The position numbers and the translations under genes were made by a program. From Bin87 sp965115825 (lineage in GTDB: Bacteria > Chloroflexota > Dehalococcoidia > Lucifugimonadales > UBA3495): DNA of 64,000 bases. Location of the stretch: NCBI GenBank assembly GCA_965115825.1, contig OZ220464.1, positions 806,001-870,000 of the forward strand. The letters run 5' to 3'. The notes beneath the pieces were generated by a model. That model did no database searches. It saw only the letters and a list, made by a program, of their open reading frames with translations, and had not been told where the DNA came from. Below, piece by piece: positions 23,350 to 32,446 of the stretch (position 1 is the stretch's first letter; each line of letters begins with the position of its first letter).

Positions 23350-24030
23350 ATGCCGAAAAAGCGTCGCATGAGGAAGATAACCGCAGACTTTCCCGGGGCG
23401 GCCTGTCCGGTGGGCAGCGTCGTGCGTTTTCCGGGGAATGACGGCCATAGTCTGCTGGGCAATGTGGCCCGCATCCGAATGGGGCACGCCGACGTGATTG
23501 CGGAGGACGGCCGGCAATGGTCGGCGGCATACGGGGCGATTACGGAGGTGGTGAGCGCGCCGGCGTCGGAGTGTTCGCTGCGGGAAGTGGAGGACATGGC
23601 GAACGGGATGATTACGCAGCATGAGGCCAGCGGAGCTTTGCCTTCAGGATGGAGTTTTGGATTTGATCTGGCGCCGGCGCGCGCCGGCGTCTGCCGTTAC
23701 CTAGAACGGCGGATTGACCTGTCGGTCAGCTACTGCATGGCGGCCACGCGGGCTGACATTGAGGACACGATGCTGCATGAAATCGCCCATGCCATTGTAG
23801 GGCCCAGGCATAATCACGATTTCGTCTGGAAAGCGAAGGCCCGCGAAATTGGCTGCCGGGGAGAACGCTGCCATCGGGTGCAACATTCCGAGCCGCGATG
23901 GGTGGGCGAGTGCGGCTGCGGGCAGCAGTGGTTTCGGCAGACGCTGCAACGGCGGATGATGCGCAACCGGGTCTGCGCCAAGTGCCGCGGCGAGATAGAT
24001 TGGCGCAGGAATACGTCCCCGATGCTATAA
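23350..24030 (+). CDS. SprT-like zinc metalloprotease domain protein
   Basis: The 226-residue protein contains the gluzincin motif HEIAHAI (HExxH) followed by GPRHNHDFVWKAKAREIGC, with a third His as in SprT/Spartan proteases. A C-terminal zinc ribbon is formed by CGCGQQW and CAKC. The N-terminal 75 residues form a small beta domain (GSVVRFPGNDGHSLLGNVARI). SprT-family proteins act on DNA-protein crosslinks or associate with transcription factors; which applies here is unknown. The ATG has a weak AGGTG upstream. Confidence 0.85.
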   Translation: MPKKRRMRKITADFPGAACPVGSVVRFPGNDGHSLLGNVARIRMGHADVIAEDGRQWSAAYGAITEVVSAPASECSLREVEDMANGMITQHEASGALPSGWSFGFDLAPARAGVCRYLERRIDLSVSYCMAATRADIEDTMLHEIAHAIVGPRHNHDFVWKAKAREIGCRGERCHRVQHSEPRWVGECGCGQQWFRQTLQRRMMRNRVCAKCRGEIDWRRNTSPML

Positions 24031-24097
24031 TGCCGCCGTTGTCGGGGCAGGCACACGCCGGTTGGGTCAATAGCGCCCCGGTTCAGGAGATTTCCCG

Positions 24098-25036
24098 ATG
24101 AAGATAGGTGTCAGCATTCCCCGCTTGCCCGACGCCGAGGGCATACGTGAATTCTGCCAGCGCGCCGAGCGGCTGGGGTTTGAGTCGGTGATGGCCGGCG
24201 ACCATATCGTGCTGCCGGTGGGCGGCACCAACCAGTACCCTTACACGGAGACAGGGGCGTTTCAGCGGCCTTCGGATGAGCCGTTTCTGGAAACGATGAC
24301 CATGCTGGGGTTCATGGCGGCGTGCACCAGTGAGATACGCCTGGGTAGCACAGTGCTGATATTGCCCTACAGGAACCCGGTAGTGCAGGCCAAGATGTTC
24401 GCCTCTCTGGATGTGCTTTCCGGCGGACGGGTGATATGCGGCGTGGGCGTCGGCTGGCTGGAAAAGGAGTTCGACATCCTGGGAGTTCCTTACGCGGACC
24501 GCGGCCCGATGACCGATGAGTTTCTGGAGATTTTCAACGCGCTGTGGACGGAGGAGGTTCCCGAGGTCAAGGGTAAGTACTACCAGATTGACGGCGTCTT
24601 TTTTGAGCCGAAGCCGATCCAGCAGCCCCGTATCCCGATATGGGTGGGCGGCCACACCCGGCGGGCACTGCGCCGCACCGCTAAGTACGGCGACTGCTGG
24701 CATACCACCCGGCAGACTCCCGATTTTGTGGCGCAGAATCTGCCCTATCTTCGGGAGCAGACCGAGCGGGCAGGCCGGGACCCGACGGACATTACCATAT
24801 CGCTCAAGCGCAGCCTGCACTTTACCGACATGGACGGCTCCGAAGAGGGCGTAGGCGTTCGTTCTGGCGGAGCGTTGATTAATACCACGCAGGCAGTGGT
24901 TGACGACCTTCACTACTGCAACGAACTGGGCATCGACCAGCTGACTTTTGATTTCCGGGTGGATGGCATTGGGCCGTGCATCCGGGTTATGGAGCATTTG
25001 GCGGAGCATGCGTTGCCGGTGGCGGAACGGCTATAG
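24098..25036 (+). CDS. LLM-class F420-dependent oxidoreductase
   Basis: The 312-residue TIM-barrel protein belongs to the luciferase-like monooxygenase superfamily. Visible blocks include MKIGVSIPRLPDAEG, ESVMAGDHIVLP, the strand IRLGSTVLILPYRNPVVQAKMFASLDVLSGGRV, GVGVGWLEKEFD, and PIWVGGHTRRALRRTAKYGDCW. These resemble F420-dependent family members (TIGR03619-type) more than FMN luciferases. The substrate is unknown. AGGAG lies nine bases before the ATG, and a TATAAT at 24026-24031 overlaps the stop of the upstream gene. The 228 bases after it show no feature. Confidence 0.88.
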   Translation: MKIGVSIPRLPDAEGIREFCQRAERLGFESVMAGDHIVLPVGGTNQYPYTETGAFQRPSDEPFLETMTMLGFMAACTSEIRLGSTVLILPYRNPVVQAKMFASLDVLSGGRVICGVGVGWLEKEFDILGVPYADRGPMTDEFLEIFNALWTEEVPEVKGKYYQIDGVFFEPKPIQQPRIPIWVGGHTRRALRRTAKYGDCWHTTRQTPDFVAQNLPYLREQTERAGRDPTDITISLKRSLHFTDMDGSEEGVGVRSGGALINTTQAVVDDLHYCNELGIDQLTFDFRVDGIGPCIRVMEHLAEHALPVAERL

Positions 25037-25264
25037 CCGACTCTCTGAACCATTCCGTCCGCTCTACCAGGCGCCGGCGGTGGTGCGCATCTACTCAATC
25101 TGAGCTGGACTTACCCTGCGTTTGACGGAGCAGGGCGCGCCGGCGGGGAATCTACGGTCGGACCTCCGTGTTGGAGGGGACGACGGAATTGGAGACAATC
25201 AGGCACTGTTTGCCGATGGTGGAGTTGGTGAGGGGGAGCCGGCAGCGTGGGGCTGGGAGGGAGA

Positions 25265-26647
25265 TTATAAGGCATTTGCCGTTTGGAGCGGAGGGTGGGT
25301 GTCCCTGTCAGGGTCGATGTACAGGGCCTTTAGCAGGAAGAACACGGTCAGGAGAGAATCCACCAGGATGCCCAAGGCGAACAGGGCCATCACGCTTTCA
25401 AAGGTTGGCTGCCAAAGGCCGGCAATGTACAGCAGGAATGCGACCAAATAGACCGTGCCGTTGGTAAGAATGGACTGGTAGGCCATGTACTGGGTCTTGC
25501 CCAGCCCATAGAACACCGAGTCAATTACGGTGTTGAACGAGAAAAGGACGTAAGGCACGAACAAGATGCCGAAAGCGGTAATGGCCCACTGTACCGTCGC
25601 CGGGTCGTCGGTGAGCATACGGGCAAAGGTGGGGAAAGCGGGCGCCAGGGCAATCCAGATAACCATCATAGCCGCAGTAATCAGCATGGAGGCGCGCCAG
25701 AGGGTCCTGACCTGTTGGATGTCATGAGATGCGTTGGCTACCAGAGCTTTGGCTGAGTCTGCGAAGGCCAGGACCGGCACCAGCATAAAGCTCCATAGAA
25801 TCTGGATGGCGACGTAATATCCACCAATCTCCTCGGCGCCGATAGTGTTCACAATACGGATAATCATGAAGAAATAGGCAACGTTTCGGACCAGGCTATC
25901 CGTTCCGCTGCCCAACCCTATGCGCAGATATTGGCGCATATCGGCGAAGGATGGGAGCGTTCCGAAATCGCTTAACCGGATTTGCTTCGCCCATAGCAGC
26001 ATGGCCAATCCGGCCACGAAGAGGCCCGCGCTGGCCAGCAGCGTTGACCAGCCTACCCCGACTACGCTGGCATCAAGGGAGAAAGCGTGACCGCCGAAGA
26101 ACAGGCTGTCCAGGACAAAGCGCAGCAGGAGGTTGGCGATCGCCATGGCGAACACCAGCGCGCGCAGCCTGAGCGACTCGAACAGAGCCACGATGGCGGC
26201 GGAGAGGATGGTGAACGGGATGCTGAAAATGCTGATGCCCAGGAAGGCTCGGGTCTGCCCTTGAATCTCCTCGGAGGTTCTCAGCGCGGTGATGAAGGCA
26301 TCTCGGAAGAAGAACACGCCCAAGGAGAATGCCAACGATGCCAGAAAGATGAAGGCGAGAACGCTCTTGGTTCGGTCCAGCCGGACGCCGGCTCCGCTGC
26401 GCAGCTGCGACCCCAGAAAGTAGAAAATCGCCAGCACAGTGGCTTCTTGAAAGACCTCTACCACCAGCCCTACGAATTGCCATTGAGACACGATAGCCAG
26501 GCTGCTAGCGTCGGGAATCTCGTTTCCGACGAGGTACACCCGATAAAGCTGATAAACGTTAGGCAAGCCCAGGAACAGCAGGATGAACAAGAATAAGCGC
26601 CAGTCCCAAGCCTTGACGTAATAGCGGAGGTATTCCAGAGTCGCCAT
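25265..26647 (-). CDS. MATE-family multidrug/solute efflux transporter
   Basis: The 460-residue integral membrane protein has about twelve hydrophobic spans arranged as two similar halves. The second begins near GSGTDSLVRNVAYFFMIIRIVNTIGAEEIGGYYVA, which is typical MatE-domain sequence. Such proteins export drugs or metabolites using a sodium or proton gradient. It lies 36 bases after smpB on the same strand, so it is likely in the ctp-smpB-MATE transcript. AAAGGA precedes the ATG. Substrate is not predictable. Confidence 0.85.
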   Translation of the reverse strand: MATLEYLRYYVKAWDWRLFLFILLFLGLPNVYQLYRVYLVGNEIPDASSLAIVSQWQFVGLVVEVFQEATVLAIFYFLGSQLRSGAGVRLDRTKSVLAFIFLASLAFSLGVFFFRDAFITALRTSEEIQGQTRAFLGISIFSIPFTILSAAIVALFESLRLRALVFAMAIANLLLRFVLDSLFFGGHAFSLDASVVGVGWSTLLASAGLFVAGLAMLLWAKQIRLSDFGTLPSFADMRQYLRIGLGSGTDSLVRNVAYFFMIIRIVNTIGAEEIGGYYVAIQILWSFMLVPVLAFADSAKALVANASHDIQQVRTLWRASMLITAAMMVIWIALAPAFPTFARMLTDDPATVQWAITAFGILFVPYVLFSFNTVIDSVFYGLGKTQYMAYQSILTNGTVYLVAFLLYIAGLWQPTFESVMALFALGILVDSLLTVFFLLKALYIDPDRDTHPPLQTANAL

Positions 26648-26683
26648 GTAAGAGTCCTTTGCCGACGTGATGCGCCTTTGCGG

Positions 26684-27193
26684 TCAGTCCCGCCACTCTT
26701 TCATGGACTGGCGGGCGGCGCGTTCGCGCTCACGGTCGATGATGGCGCGGCGTTTATCATACTGACGCTTACCACGGGCGACGCCCAGCTCGACTTTGGC
26801 GTGGTGGTTTTTAAGGTAGATGCGCAGGGCGGCCAGGGTTAGGCCTTTCTCAGCAGTCTGGGCGGCCAGGTCGTTGATCTGGCTGCGATGCACCAGCAGC
26901 TTGCGCGGTCGGCGGGGCTCGTGGTTCATATAGCTGCCGGAGTCATAGGGGGCGATGTGTGCGCCGTGCAGCCACAGTTCGCCGTCCTGCACCCGCGCAT
27001 AGGCGTCGCGCAAGTCCACCTTGCCGGCGCGCAGGGACTTGATTTCAGTGCCGGTGAGCGCTAAACCAGCCTCCAGCTTGTCCAGGATTTCGTAGTCGTA
27101 CAGCGCTTTGCGGTTGACGGCTATCTGCCGGTTATTGGCGGCGGGAGCACTGGCGGCCTTTTTTTTGCTGCTGTTGCGGTTCTTTCCGGGCAT
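26684..27193 (-). CDS. smpB: SsrA-binding protein SmpB
   Basis: SmpB escorts tmRNA to stalled ribosomes in trans-translation. The core is clear: NRKALYDYEILDKLEAGLALTGTEIKSLRAGKVDLRDAYA, then GELWLHGAHIAPY and RKLLVHRSQI, ending in the basic C-terminal tail KRQYDKRRAIIDRERERAARQS. The ATG at 27193 has AGGTGA seven bases upstream and gives 169 residues; a GTG at 27202, overlapping the upstream stop, is the alternative. The N-terminal 25 residues are an Asn/Lys/Ala-rich extension. No tmRNA gene was found in the window. Confidence 0.96.
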   Translation of the reverse strand: MPGKNRNSSKKKAASAPAANNRQIAVNRKALYDYEILDKLEAGLALTGTEIKSLRAGKVDLRDAYARVQDGELWLHGAHIAPYDSGSYMNHEPRRPRKLLVHRSQINDLAAQTAEKGLTLAALRIYLKNHHAKVELGVARGKRQYDKRRAIIDRERERAARQSMKEWRD

Positions 27194-27198
27194 GACAT

Positions 27199-28419
27199 TC
27201 ACCTAGCCTCTGTTCGCTGCTGCAAGATCTCAATGGCTCGGCGCAGCGCGACGTCGTCCTCAAGGGGAATGCGCAAGGTCTTCGCATCGGTCTGAACTTC
27301 GATATCGGGGGTTACGCCTTGTCCCTCAATTTGGGCGCCGTCGGGCAAGTACCAGCGGCGGATGGAGAAGTAGATTGCGGAGCCGTCGGAGAGTTCCCGG
27401 GTGATGTTCACGCTGCCTTTGCCGAAAGTAGTTTCGCCGATTACCAAGGCGCGGCCGTTGGTCTTAATTGCTCCGGCCAGGATTTCGCTGGCGCTGGCCG
27501 AGCCTTTATTAACCAGGACTACCATAGGGATTGACAAGGCCGGCCCGCCGCTATTGGCCTGGTGGTTAGTACGGTTTCCCTGGGCGTCGATTTCATACAT
27601 GATGGGGCCGCCGTCCAGGAATAAGCCGGTGACGTTAATCACGGCGTCGAGCAGGCCGCCGGGGTTATTGCGGAGGTCGAGGACTAGGGATTGACCTCCG
27701 GCATCGTTGAACCGGTCAATGGCGGTGCGGACTTCCCGTTCGGTCGTGTTGGAAAAGCTGTAAATCCAGAGGTGCCCGATGCCTTCGTCCAGCATACGGA
27801 AGGCGGCGCTTTCGATGGGAATGCGCCCTCGGGTTACGGTAATGCTGACGCTTTCCGCGTTGTCGGAGCGCTTGACCATGAGTGTTACGTCGGAGCCGCC
27901 TGGGCCGCGGATCAGGTTGACGGATTCAATGAGAGACAAGCCATCGATGCTGCCGCCGTCCACAGCGAGGATGATGTCGCCGGGCCGGATGCCGGCGGCC
28001 TCGGCCGGGGAGCCGGGTATCGGGGCGATAACGGTCAGGCCGTCATCGGTCATAGAAACCTGGGCGCCGATACCTTCGAAGTAGCCGCGGTAGCCCTCCT
28101 GCTCGCGGGAGTACTGCTCGGCGGTGAGATAGGAGGCGTGAGGGTCGTCCAGGGCTTCGAGCAAGCCGCGTATGGCTCCGTCGCTCAATTCGTCCGAGTT
28201 GAGGGTTTCGTGGTCAACGTGTTCATTCAGCAGGATGCTGTAGGCTTCACCAAGTTTGTGGAGTTCGGGCGGGAGGTCGCCGCTGTCAGTAGGCGGGTCG
28301 GCACCAGCGGTGACGCCTGTGCTGATGTCCCGGCAACCGGCAAATGCCAGCAGGACAATCAGGACAAGTAGCAGTGGCGCCAGCCGCGCGCTTGCGAATT
28401 GATGAGTCATCGCTGGCAT
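27199..28419 (-). CDS. S41 C-terminal processing peptidase, lipoprotein
   Basis: The 406-residue protein has a lipoprotein signal with lipobox AFAGC (Cys about 29). An S41 N-terminal helical region follows, then a PDZ domain (GIGAQVSMTDDGLTV to GIRPGDIILAVDG, about residues 115-190), and the tail-specific protease domain. The catalytic Ser is in NKGSASASEILAGA and the Lys in ETTFGKGSVN. It would degrade or trim exported proteins at the outer membrane face. The first ATG (28419) is given; ATG four codons in (28410) lies exactly seven bases after a TACAAT box and may be the true start of a leaderless message. It overlaps or abuts smpB. Confidence 0.92.
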   Translation of the reverse strand: MPAMTHQFASARLAPLLLVLIVLLAFAGCRDISTGVTAGADPPTDSGDLPPELHKLGEAYSILLNEHVDHETLNSDELSDGAIRGLLEALDDPHASYLTAEQYSREQEGYRGYFEGIGAQVSMTDDGLTVIAPIPGSPAEAAGIRPGDIILAVDGGSIDGLSLIESVNLIRGPGGSDVTLMVKRSDNAESVSITVTRGRIPIESAAFRMLDEGIGHLWIYSFSNTTEREVRTAIDRFNDAGGQSLVLDLRNNPGGLLDAVINVTGLFLDGGPIMYEIDAQGNRTNHQANSGGPALSIPMVVLVNKGSASASEILAGAIKTNGRALVIGETTFGKGSVNITRELSDGSAIYFSIRRWYLPDGAQIEGQGVTPDIEVQTDAKTLRIPLEDDVALRRAIEILQQRTEAR

Positions 28420-28746
28420 TGTAGCACGCAGGGCCCTGTGTTGTGGTGGCTTTCCGTTGGCATTCTCCTTTGGGTTGGTTGGAATTAAGGTACTCGGTTT
28501 AGGGGTTGGGCGTCAGGCGTTACGATAAGCCGGTTGGTGGGACCAGATCCTGGGAGAGCGTACCGTGCTGCGATAACCGATTGACCATTGCTCGCTACCG
28601 TAACCGCTTAGCCTGAGAACTTATACAGTGGTAAGGTTGGGCGTGTCCTCCGCTGGCTTGGCAAGGGGCTTTCGGGCCCGGCGCGTGCGCCCGGAAGTGC
28701 CTGACGTGAAGATGGCGGCACTACGATACGGCGTTGGCAACGCGGG

Positions 28747-28789
28747 GTTGTCGGAATCCAGATTTACAGAATTCTAGGATTTACAGGAG
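28747..28789 (+). repeat. Diverged copy of the 'GGATTTAC...GGATTTACAGGA' intergenic repeat
   Basis: The segment TCGGAATCCAGATTTACAGA and its continuation match the core of the 129-bp units at 43246 and 43375 with several changes. Read through in frame it gives a peptide-like NPDLQNSRIYRS, which makes a false N-terminal extension to the transketolase frame. Confidence 0.65.
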
Positions 28790-28866
28790 TGGGGCGCTGT
28801 TTGAGAAGGGGGGCGAAAGGAGTTGGCGATGCCGTGCCGCAATTCCGGGGATGCCGCGCTGTGATA

Positions 28867-28895
28867 TGGACAGGGGGGATGCCGCCGCCTATAAT
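28867..28895 (+). promoter_or_regulatory. Promoter of the split transketolase operon
   Basis: TGGACA (28867-28872) and TATAAT (28890-28895) are 17 bases apart. Transcription would begin near 28902, which excludes the upstream in-frame ATG at 28734. Confidence 0.75.
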
Positions 28896-28949
28896 CTTGT
28901 TTGCTTCCAGTGCGATTTTTGTAGATATGCAGGTGATGCTTTGGCTGCT

Positions 28950-29765
28950 GTGACCCAACCTTTGCAAACCGTTGAGGAGATGCGCGGCACCGCGCTCGAA
29001 TCCCGCCGGGGAATTTTGAAGATGATTTACGAGGCGGGCAGCGGACATACTGGCGGCTCCCTTTCCGAAATTGACATTCTGGTTGCCGTGTACTTCGGGG
29101 CGTTGCGGTACGATCCTGAGGCGCCGAACTGGGCGGAGCGTGACCGTTTTGTGCTCAGTAAAGGCCATGCATCGCCTGGTTTTTACGTAACACTGGCCCG
29201 GGCGGGGTATTTTCCGGCATCCGAGCTGTCCTCGTATCGCAAGACTGACGGATTGCTGCAAGGCCATGCGCACCCGATGACTCCCGGCGTTGAGATGAAC
29301 TCGGGTTCGCTGGGTATGGGGCTGTCCTTTGCGTTGGGTCATGCGCTGGCGGCCCGTCTGGATGGCCGAGATTACCAGGTGTTTGCACTGCTGGGCGATG
29401 GCGAGTGTCAAGAGGGCGAAGTCTGGGAGGCGGCGATGTCGGCGGCGCATCATCGGGCGAGCAATCTCACCGCCATCATAGATCGTAATCGCATACAGAA
29501 CGACCGCTTTACTGATGAGGTGATGACGCTGGAGCCGCTGGCCGACCGGTGGCGTGATTTCGGCTGGGACGTTATCACCTGCGACGGGCATGAGCACGCT
29601 GATATTCTCCGAGCGCTGCATGCCGCAGAGGAGGGAGGACCGACGGTAATTATCGCCAACACGGTCAAAGGCAAGGGAGTGTCGTTTATGGAGAACAACC
29701 CCGGCTTTCACGGGAGGGCGCCCACGGCGGATGAATATGACGCAGCGCTGAAGGAGCTGGCCTGA
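28950..29765 (+). CDS. Transketolase, N-terminal (TPP-binding) subunit
   Basis: The 271-residue subunit carries the pyrophosphate half of a two-subunit transketolase, which moves two-carbon units between sugar phosphates. It contains ILKMIYEAGSGHTGGSLS, FVLSKGHASPGFYVTLA, the TPP-binding motif GDGECQEGEVWEAAMSAAHH to NLTAIIDRN, and the end TVIIANTVKGKGVSFMENNPGFHG. A GTG start at 28950 is chosen from the promoter position and family N-terminus; no strong Shine-Dalgarno is visible, so ATG 28980 (after GTTGAGGAG) is an alternative. The stop overlaps the partner's ATG (TGATG), implying coupled translation. Confidence 0.9.
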   Translation: MTQPLQTVEEMRGTALESRRGILKMIYEAGSGHTGGSLSEIDILVAVYFGALRYDPEAPNWAERDRFVLSKGHASPGFYVTLARAGYFPASELSSYRKTDGLLQGHAHPMTPGVEMNSGSLGMGLSFALGHALAARLDGRDYQVFALLGDGECQEGEVWEAAMSAAHHRASNLTAIIDRNRIQNDRFTDEVMTLEPLADRWRDFGWDVITCDGHEHADILRALHAAEEGGPTVIIANTVKGKGVSFMENNPGFHGRAPTADEYDAALKELA

Positions 29766-30709
29766 TGACTACCACTCGGCAATCGGCGGCAACCCGTGAA
29801 ACTTACGGGCGCACTCTGCTTACCATGGCAGAGGAGCATCCGAATATTGTAGTGCTGGGCGGCGACTTGAACGTTTCGACGTTCGTGCATTTGTGGCGGG
29901 ACCAGTACCCCGACCGGTTTTTTGACTTCGGGCCGGCTGAGCAGAACATTGTCGGCGTTGCGGCGGGCCTGGCGGCAGCCGGGAAGATACCGTTCGTGAG
30001 TACGTTCAGCGTGTTTGGCACGGGCCGGCCTTACGACCAGCTGCGGGTGCTGATTTCGCAACCGTCGCTGAATGTAAAGCTGGTTTGCACCCATGCTGGC
30101 ATCCTGACGGGCGAGGACGGAATGTCGGCCCATAGCATTGAGGATCTGTCGCTGATGTGCGCGCTGCCGTCGTTCGGCGTGGTGACGCCGGCGGACGCTC
30201 CGGAAACGGAGCAGGTGATACGGAGTGCCGCGACCAGCAAAGGCCCGCTCTATGTGCGACTGTCGCGGGCGGCGACGCCGGTGGTGCATGGCGACGGCTA
30301 CCAGTTCCGGATGGGCAAGGGTGAAGTAATGCGCGATGGGGGAGATTTGAGCATCATCGCCTGCGGTTCACTGGTGGCGCCGGCGCTGGACGCTGCGGAA
30401 AATCTGGCAGGGAAGGGGATAGATGCGCGGGTAATCAACCTGCACACTCTGGCACCGGCCGACGAGGGGGCTATTGTAGCTGCGGCGCAAGAGACGGGGG
30501 CAATCGTTACGGCCGAGGAGCATTACGTGCACGGCGGGCTAGGCAGCGTGGTTGCCGGAGTGGTGGCGCGGAACCATCCGACGCCCGTGGAGATGGTGGC
30601 GCTGCACGGCTACACCAGTTCGGGGCCGGCCAACGAGCTGATGGCGAAAAACGGGCTGACGGCGGAGGGGGTAGAGCAAGCGGCGCAGCGGGTTTTGAAG
30701 CGGAAGTAA
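29765..30709 (+). CDS. Transketolase, C-terminal (pyrimidine-binding) subunit
   Basis: The 314-residue partner holds the pyrimidine-binding and C-terminal domains. Visible motifs are ETYGRTLLTMAEEHPNIVVLGGDLN, the catalytic region FFDFGPAEQNIVGVAAGLA with the conserved Glu, THAGILTGEDGMSAHSIEDL, and SLVAPALDAAENLAGKGIDARVINLHTL near the end. Split transketolases of this kind are common in several phyla and resemble the E1 components of related enzymes. It starts on the last base of the N-terminal subunit gene. Activity should need both subunits. Confidence 0.92.
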   Translation: MTTTRQSAATRETYGRTLLTMAEEHPNIVVLGGDLNVSTFVHLWRDQYPDRFFDFGPAEQNIVGVAAGLAAAGKIPFVSTFSVFGTGRPYDQLRVLISQPSLNVKLVCTHAGILTGEDGMSAHSIEDLSLMCALPSFGVVTPADAPETEQVIRSAATSKGPLYVRLSRAATPVVHGDGYQFRMGKGEVMRDGGDLSIIACGSLVAPALDAAENLAGKGIDARVINLHTLAPADEGAIVAAAQETGAIVTAEEHYVHGGLGSVVAGVVARNHPTPVEMVALHGYTSSGPANELMAKNGLTAEGVEQAAQRVLKRK

Positions 30710-30716
30710 GGGTCAA

Positions 30717-31052
30717 TCACTTTGGCGGGGGCAGGGAACCGTGGCCGTGGCCGTTGCCGCCGCCGTAGTCGTCATAGTCGGTATCGCTGAAAACGCGGAT
30801 TTCATGCCCTTGGAAGATGTGGAACATATGGGAATCGCGCTCGCTGCCTACGGTGTTGAGCATATCGGAGTCGATGTCGGAGATGATTTCCTCAATCTGC
30901 TCGTCAGTGAGGCTCTGCTCAACGGCGATGGCGATGTGAGCTACGCCGGGCAGAAAGTGGGTATCGATGCGCCCTACGGTATCTTCACCGTTGAGAATTA
31001 GAAAGGCTTCCGAGGAGGGAGTACGTACTTCGCGTTCGTAGTCAAAAGGCAC
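30717..31052 (-). CDS. Small acidic protein of unknown function with a Gly/His tail
   Basis: This 111-residue protein is not recognised. Its body looks like a small alpha/beta domain (EAFLILNGEDTVGRIDTHFLPGVAHIAIAVEQSL, then LTDEQIEEIISDIDSDML). The last 20 residues are Asp/Tyr/Gly/His-rich (DTDYDDYGGGNGHGHG), which could bind metal or be disordered. The GTG start has GAGGAAAA upstream. It converges on the transketolase operon with only seven bases between stops, and lies downstream of proA on the same strand. Confidence 0.65.
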   Translation of the reverse strand: MPFDYEREVRTPSSEAFLILNGEDTVGRIDTHFLPGVAHIAIAVEQSLTDEQIEEIISDIDSDMLNTVGSERDSHMFHIFQGHEIRVFSDTDYDDYGGGNGHGHGSLPPPK

Positions 31053-31102
31053 GGGTTTTCCTCACCCCAGTGTGTTCCTTGAGGAGCGAAGGTCTGGGGA
31101 TT

Positions 31103-32386
31103 TCATTCGCGGATTTGGCCGCTGCCCTGCACTACCCACTTGTAGGAAGTCAGCTCGCGCAGGCCCAAGGGGCCGCGAGCGTGGAACTTCTGGGTGCTGA
31201 TGCCGACTTCGGCTCCCAGGCCGAACTGGGCTCCATCGGTAAAGCGGGTGCTGGCATTGTGGTACACCGCCGCGGCGTCAACCTCGTTCAAGAAACGTTG
31301 GGCTGCGTTGTCGTCCTGGGTAATGATTGACTCGGAATGGCCGGAACCGTAGGTTTGGATGTGGGCCAAGGCGTCGTCCAAGCTGTCCACGACACGGACC
31401 GATGCGATGAGGGAGAGAAACTCCTGGCCGAAATCTTCGGGTTCAGCAGGCACGACGTTCAATCCGTTCCGGGGGCCGAGAATGGTCAAGGCGCGGTGGT
31501 CGCAACGCAACTCGACGCCGTCGCGGTTCAGCTGTGAGGCGATTGCAGGGAGACAGCGGGCCGCCGCCGCTGCGTGGACCAGGACGGTGTCCAGGGCGTT
31601 GCACACGGTGGGTCGCTGGACTTTGGCGTTATGGACGATGCGGGCTGCCATAGCGGCGTCGGCGTCACGGTCAACGTAGGTGTGGCAGACTCCGACGCCG
31701 CCGGTGATAGCCGGCATTGCCGCGTTTTCGGCGACGAAGTTAATAAGGTCAGGGCCGCCCCTGGGCACCAGGATGTTGATGTATTCCTTCATGCGCAACA
31801 TAACGTCGACAAGGGCGCGGTCGGTGTCGTCCACGAACTGGACGGCTGACGTGGGGAGGCCGGCTTCGCCGATGGCGCGGTGGATCAAGGAAACCAGGGC
31901 GGTGTTGGAGCGCAGGGTTTCCTTGCCGCCGCGCAGGATACAGGCGTTGCCGGATTTCAGAGCCAGGGAAACTATGTCGGTGGTAACGTTGGGGCGGCTT
32001 TCGTAGATGCTGGCGATAACTCCCAGGGGTATGCGCCGCTTTGCTACGTTCAGCCCGTTGTAGAGGGTAAATGCTTCGATAACTTCGCCCACCGGGTCGG
32101 GGAGGGCGGCGACGCTGCGCACGTCGGCGGCCATGGCGTTGAGGCGGTCGGGGGTGAGCAAGAGGCGGTCGAGGAAAGCGTGGTTGATGCCGGCGGCTTT
32201 GGCGTCGCGATAGTCGGCTGCGTTGGCGGCGAGGGTCGGCTCTTGCTCGGTTGTCAGGGCGTGAGCGATGTTCTCCAGTGCGTGGTTACGCGCGGCGGAG
32301 GGCAGGCGGGCCAACGTGGTCGACGCAGATTGCGCTGCCTTGCCCTGCTGACGGAGTCGTTGGGCTGAGATGACGGTAGAGGTCAT
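31103..32386 (-). CDS. proA: Glutamate-5-semialdehyde dehydrogenase (gamma-glutamyl phosphate reductase)
   Basis: It reduces gamma-glutamyl phosphate with NADPH in proline synthesis. The 427 residues show the ALDH-like fold with the ProA pattern: KRRIPLGVIASIYESRPNVTTDI, SGNACILRGGKETLRSN, MKEYINILVPRGGPDLI, the catalytic Cys in RPTVCNALDTVLVH, and NASTRFTDGAQFGLGAEVGISTQKFHARGPLGL at the end. It follows proB on the same strand with a 60-base gap holding a palindrome. The pathway partner ProC is not in the window. Confidence 0.96.
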   Translation of the reverse strand: MTSTVISAQRLRQQGKAAQSASTTLARLPSAARNHALENIAHALTTEQEPTLAANAADYRDAKAAGINHAFLDRLLLTPDRLNAMAADVRSVAALPDPVGEVIEAFTLYNGLNVAKRRIPLGVIASIYESRPNVTTDIVSLALKSGNACILRGGKETLRSNTALVSLIHRAIGEAGLPTSAVQFVDDTDRALVDVMLRMKEYINILVPRGGPDLINFVAENAAMPAITGGVGVCHTYVDRDADAAMAARIVHNAKVQRPTVCNALDTVLVHAAAAARCLPAIASQLNRDGVELRCDHRALTILGPRNGLNVVPAEPEDFGQEFLSLIASVRVVDSLDDALAHIQTYGSGHSESIITQDDNAAQRFLNEVDAAAVYHNASTRFTDGAQFGLGAEVGISTQKFHARGPLGLRELTSYKWVVQGSGQIRE

Positions 32387-32400
32387 GGTGTCTGGCCTTT

Positions 32401-32418
32401 CGGTAAGCCGGCTTACCG
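32401..32418. repeat. 18-bp perfect palindrome between proB and proA
   Basis: CGGTAAGCCGGCTTACCG is fully self-complementary. Followed by TTTTCG on the plus strand only, it does not look like a terminator for the minus-strand pro operon. It might be an operator, an mRNA processing hairpin, or chance. Confidence 0.4.
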
Positions 32419-32446
32419 TTTTCGCGGGATGACGGGTGGGTGGCTT

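Larger units (their letters stand above)
28420..28949. other. Gene-free stretch between ctp and transketolase
   Basis: These 530 bases separate two divergent genes. They hold a diverged copy of the intergenic repeat (28747-28789) and the transketolase promoter (28867-28895). A possible minus-strand TACAAT lies just before the ctp gene. Several GC-rich inverted segments near 28655-28700 could fold, but they match no RNA family I know; tmRNA, RNase P RNA and SRP RNA signatures were looked for and not found. Confidence 0.6.

Noticed and set aside
25122..25467. Two overlapping ~100-codon plus-strand frames after the LLM gene
   Set aside because: They run into the antisense of the MATE gene and look like composition artefacts.
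28420..28740. A tmRNA, SRP RNA or RNase P RNA gene near smpB
   Set aside because: None of the conserved sequence signatures or terminal pairings of those RNAs was found.
28734..28949. N-terminal extension of the transketolase subunit
   Set aside because: It lies upstream of the TGGACA-TATAAT promoter and is partly translated intergenic repeat; the family N-terminus begins later.
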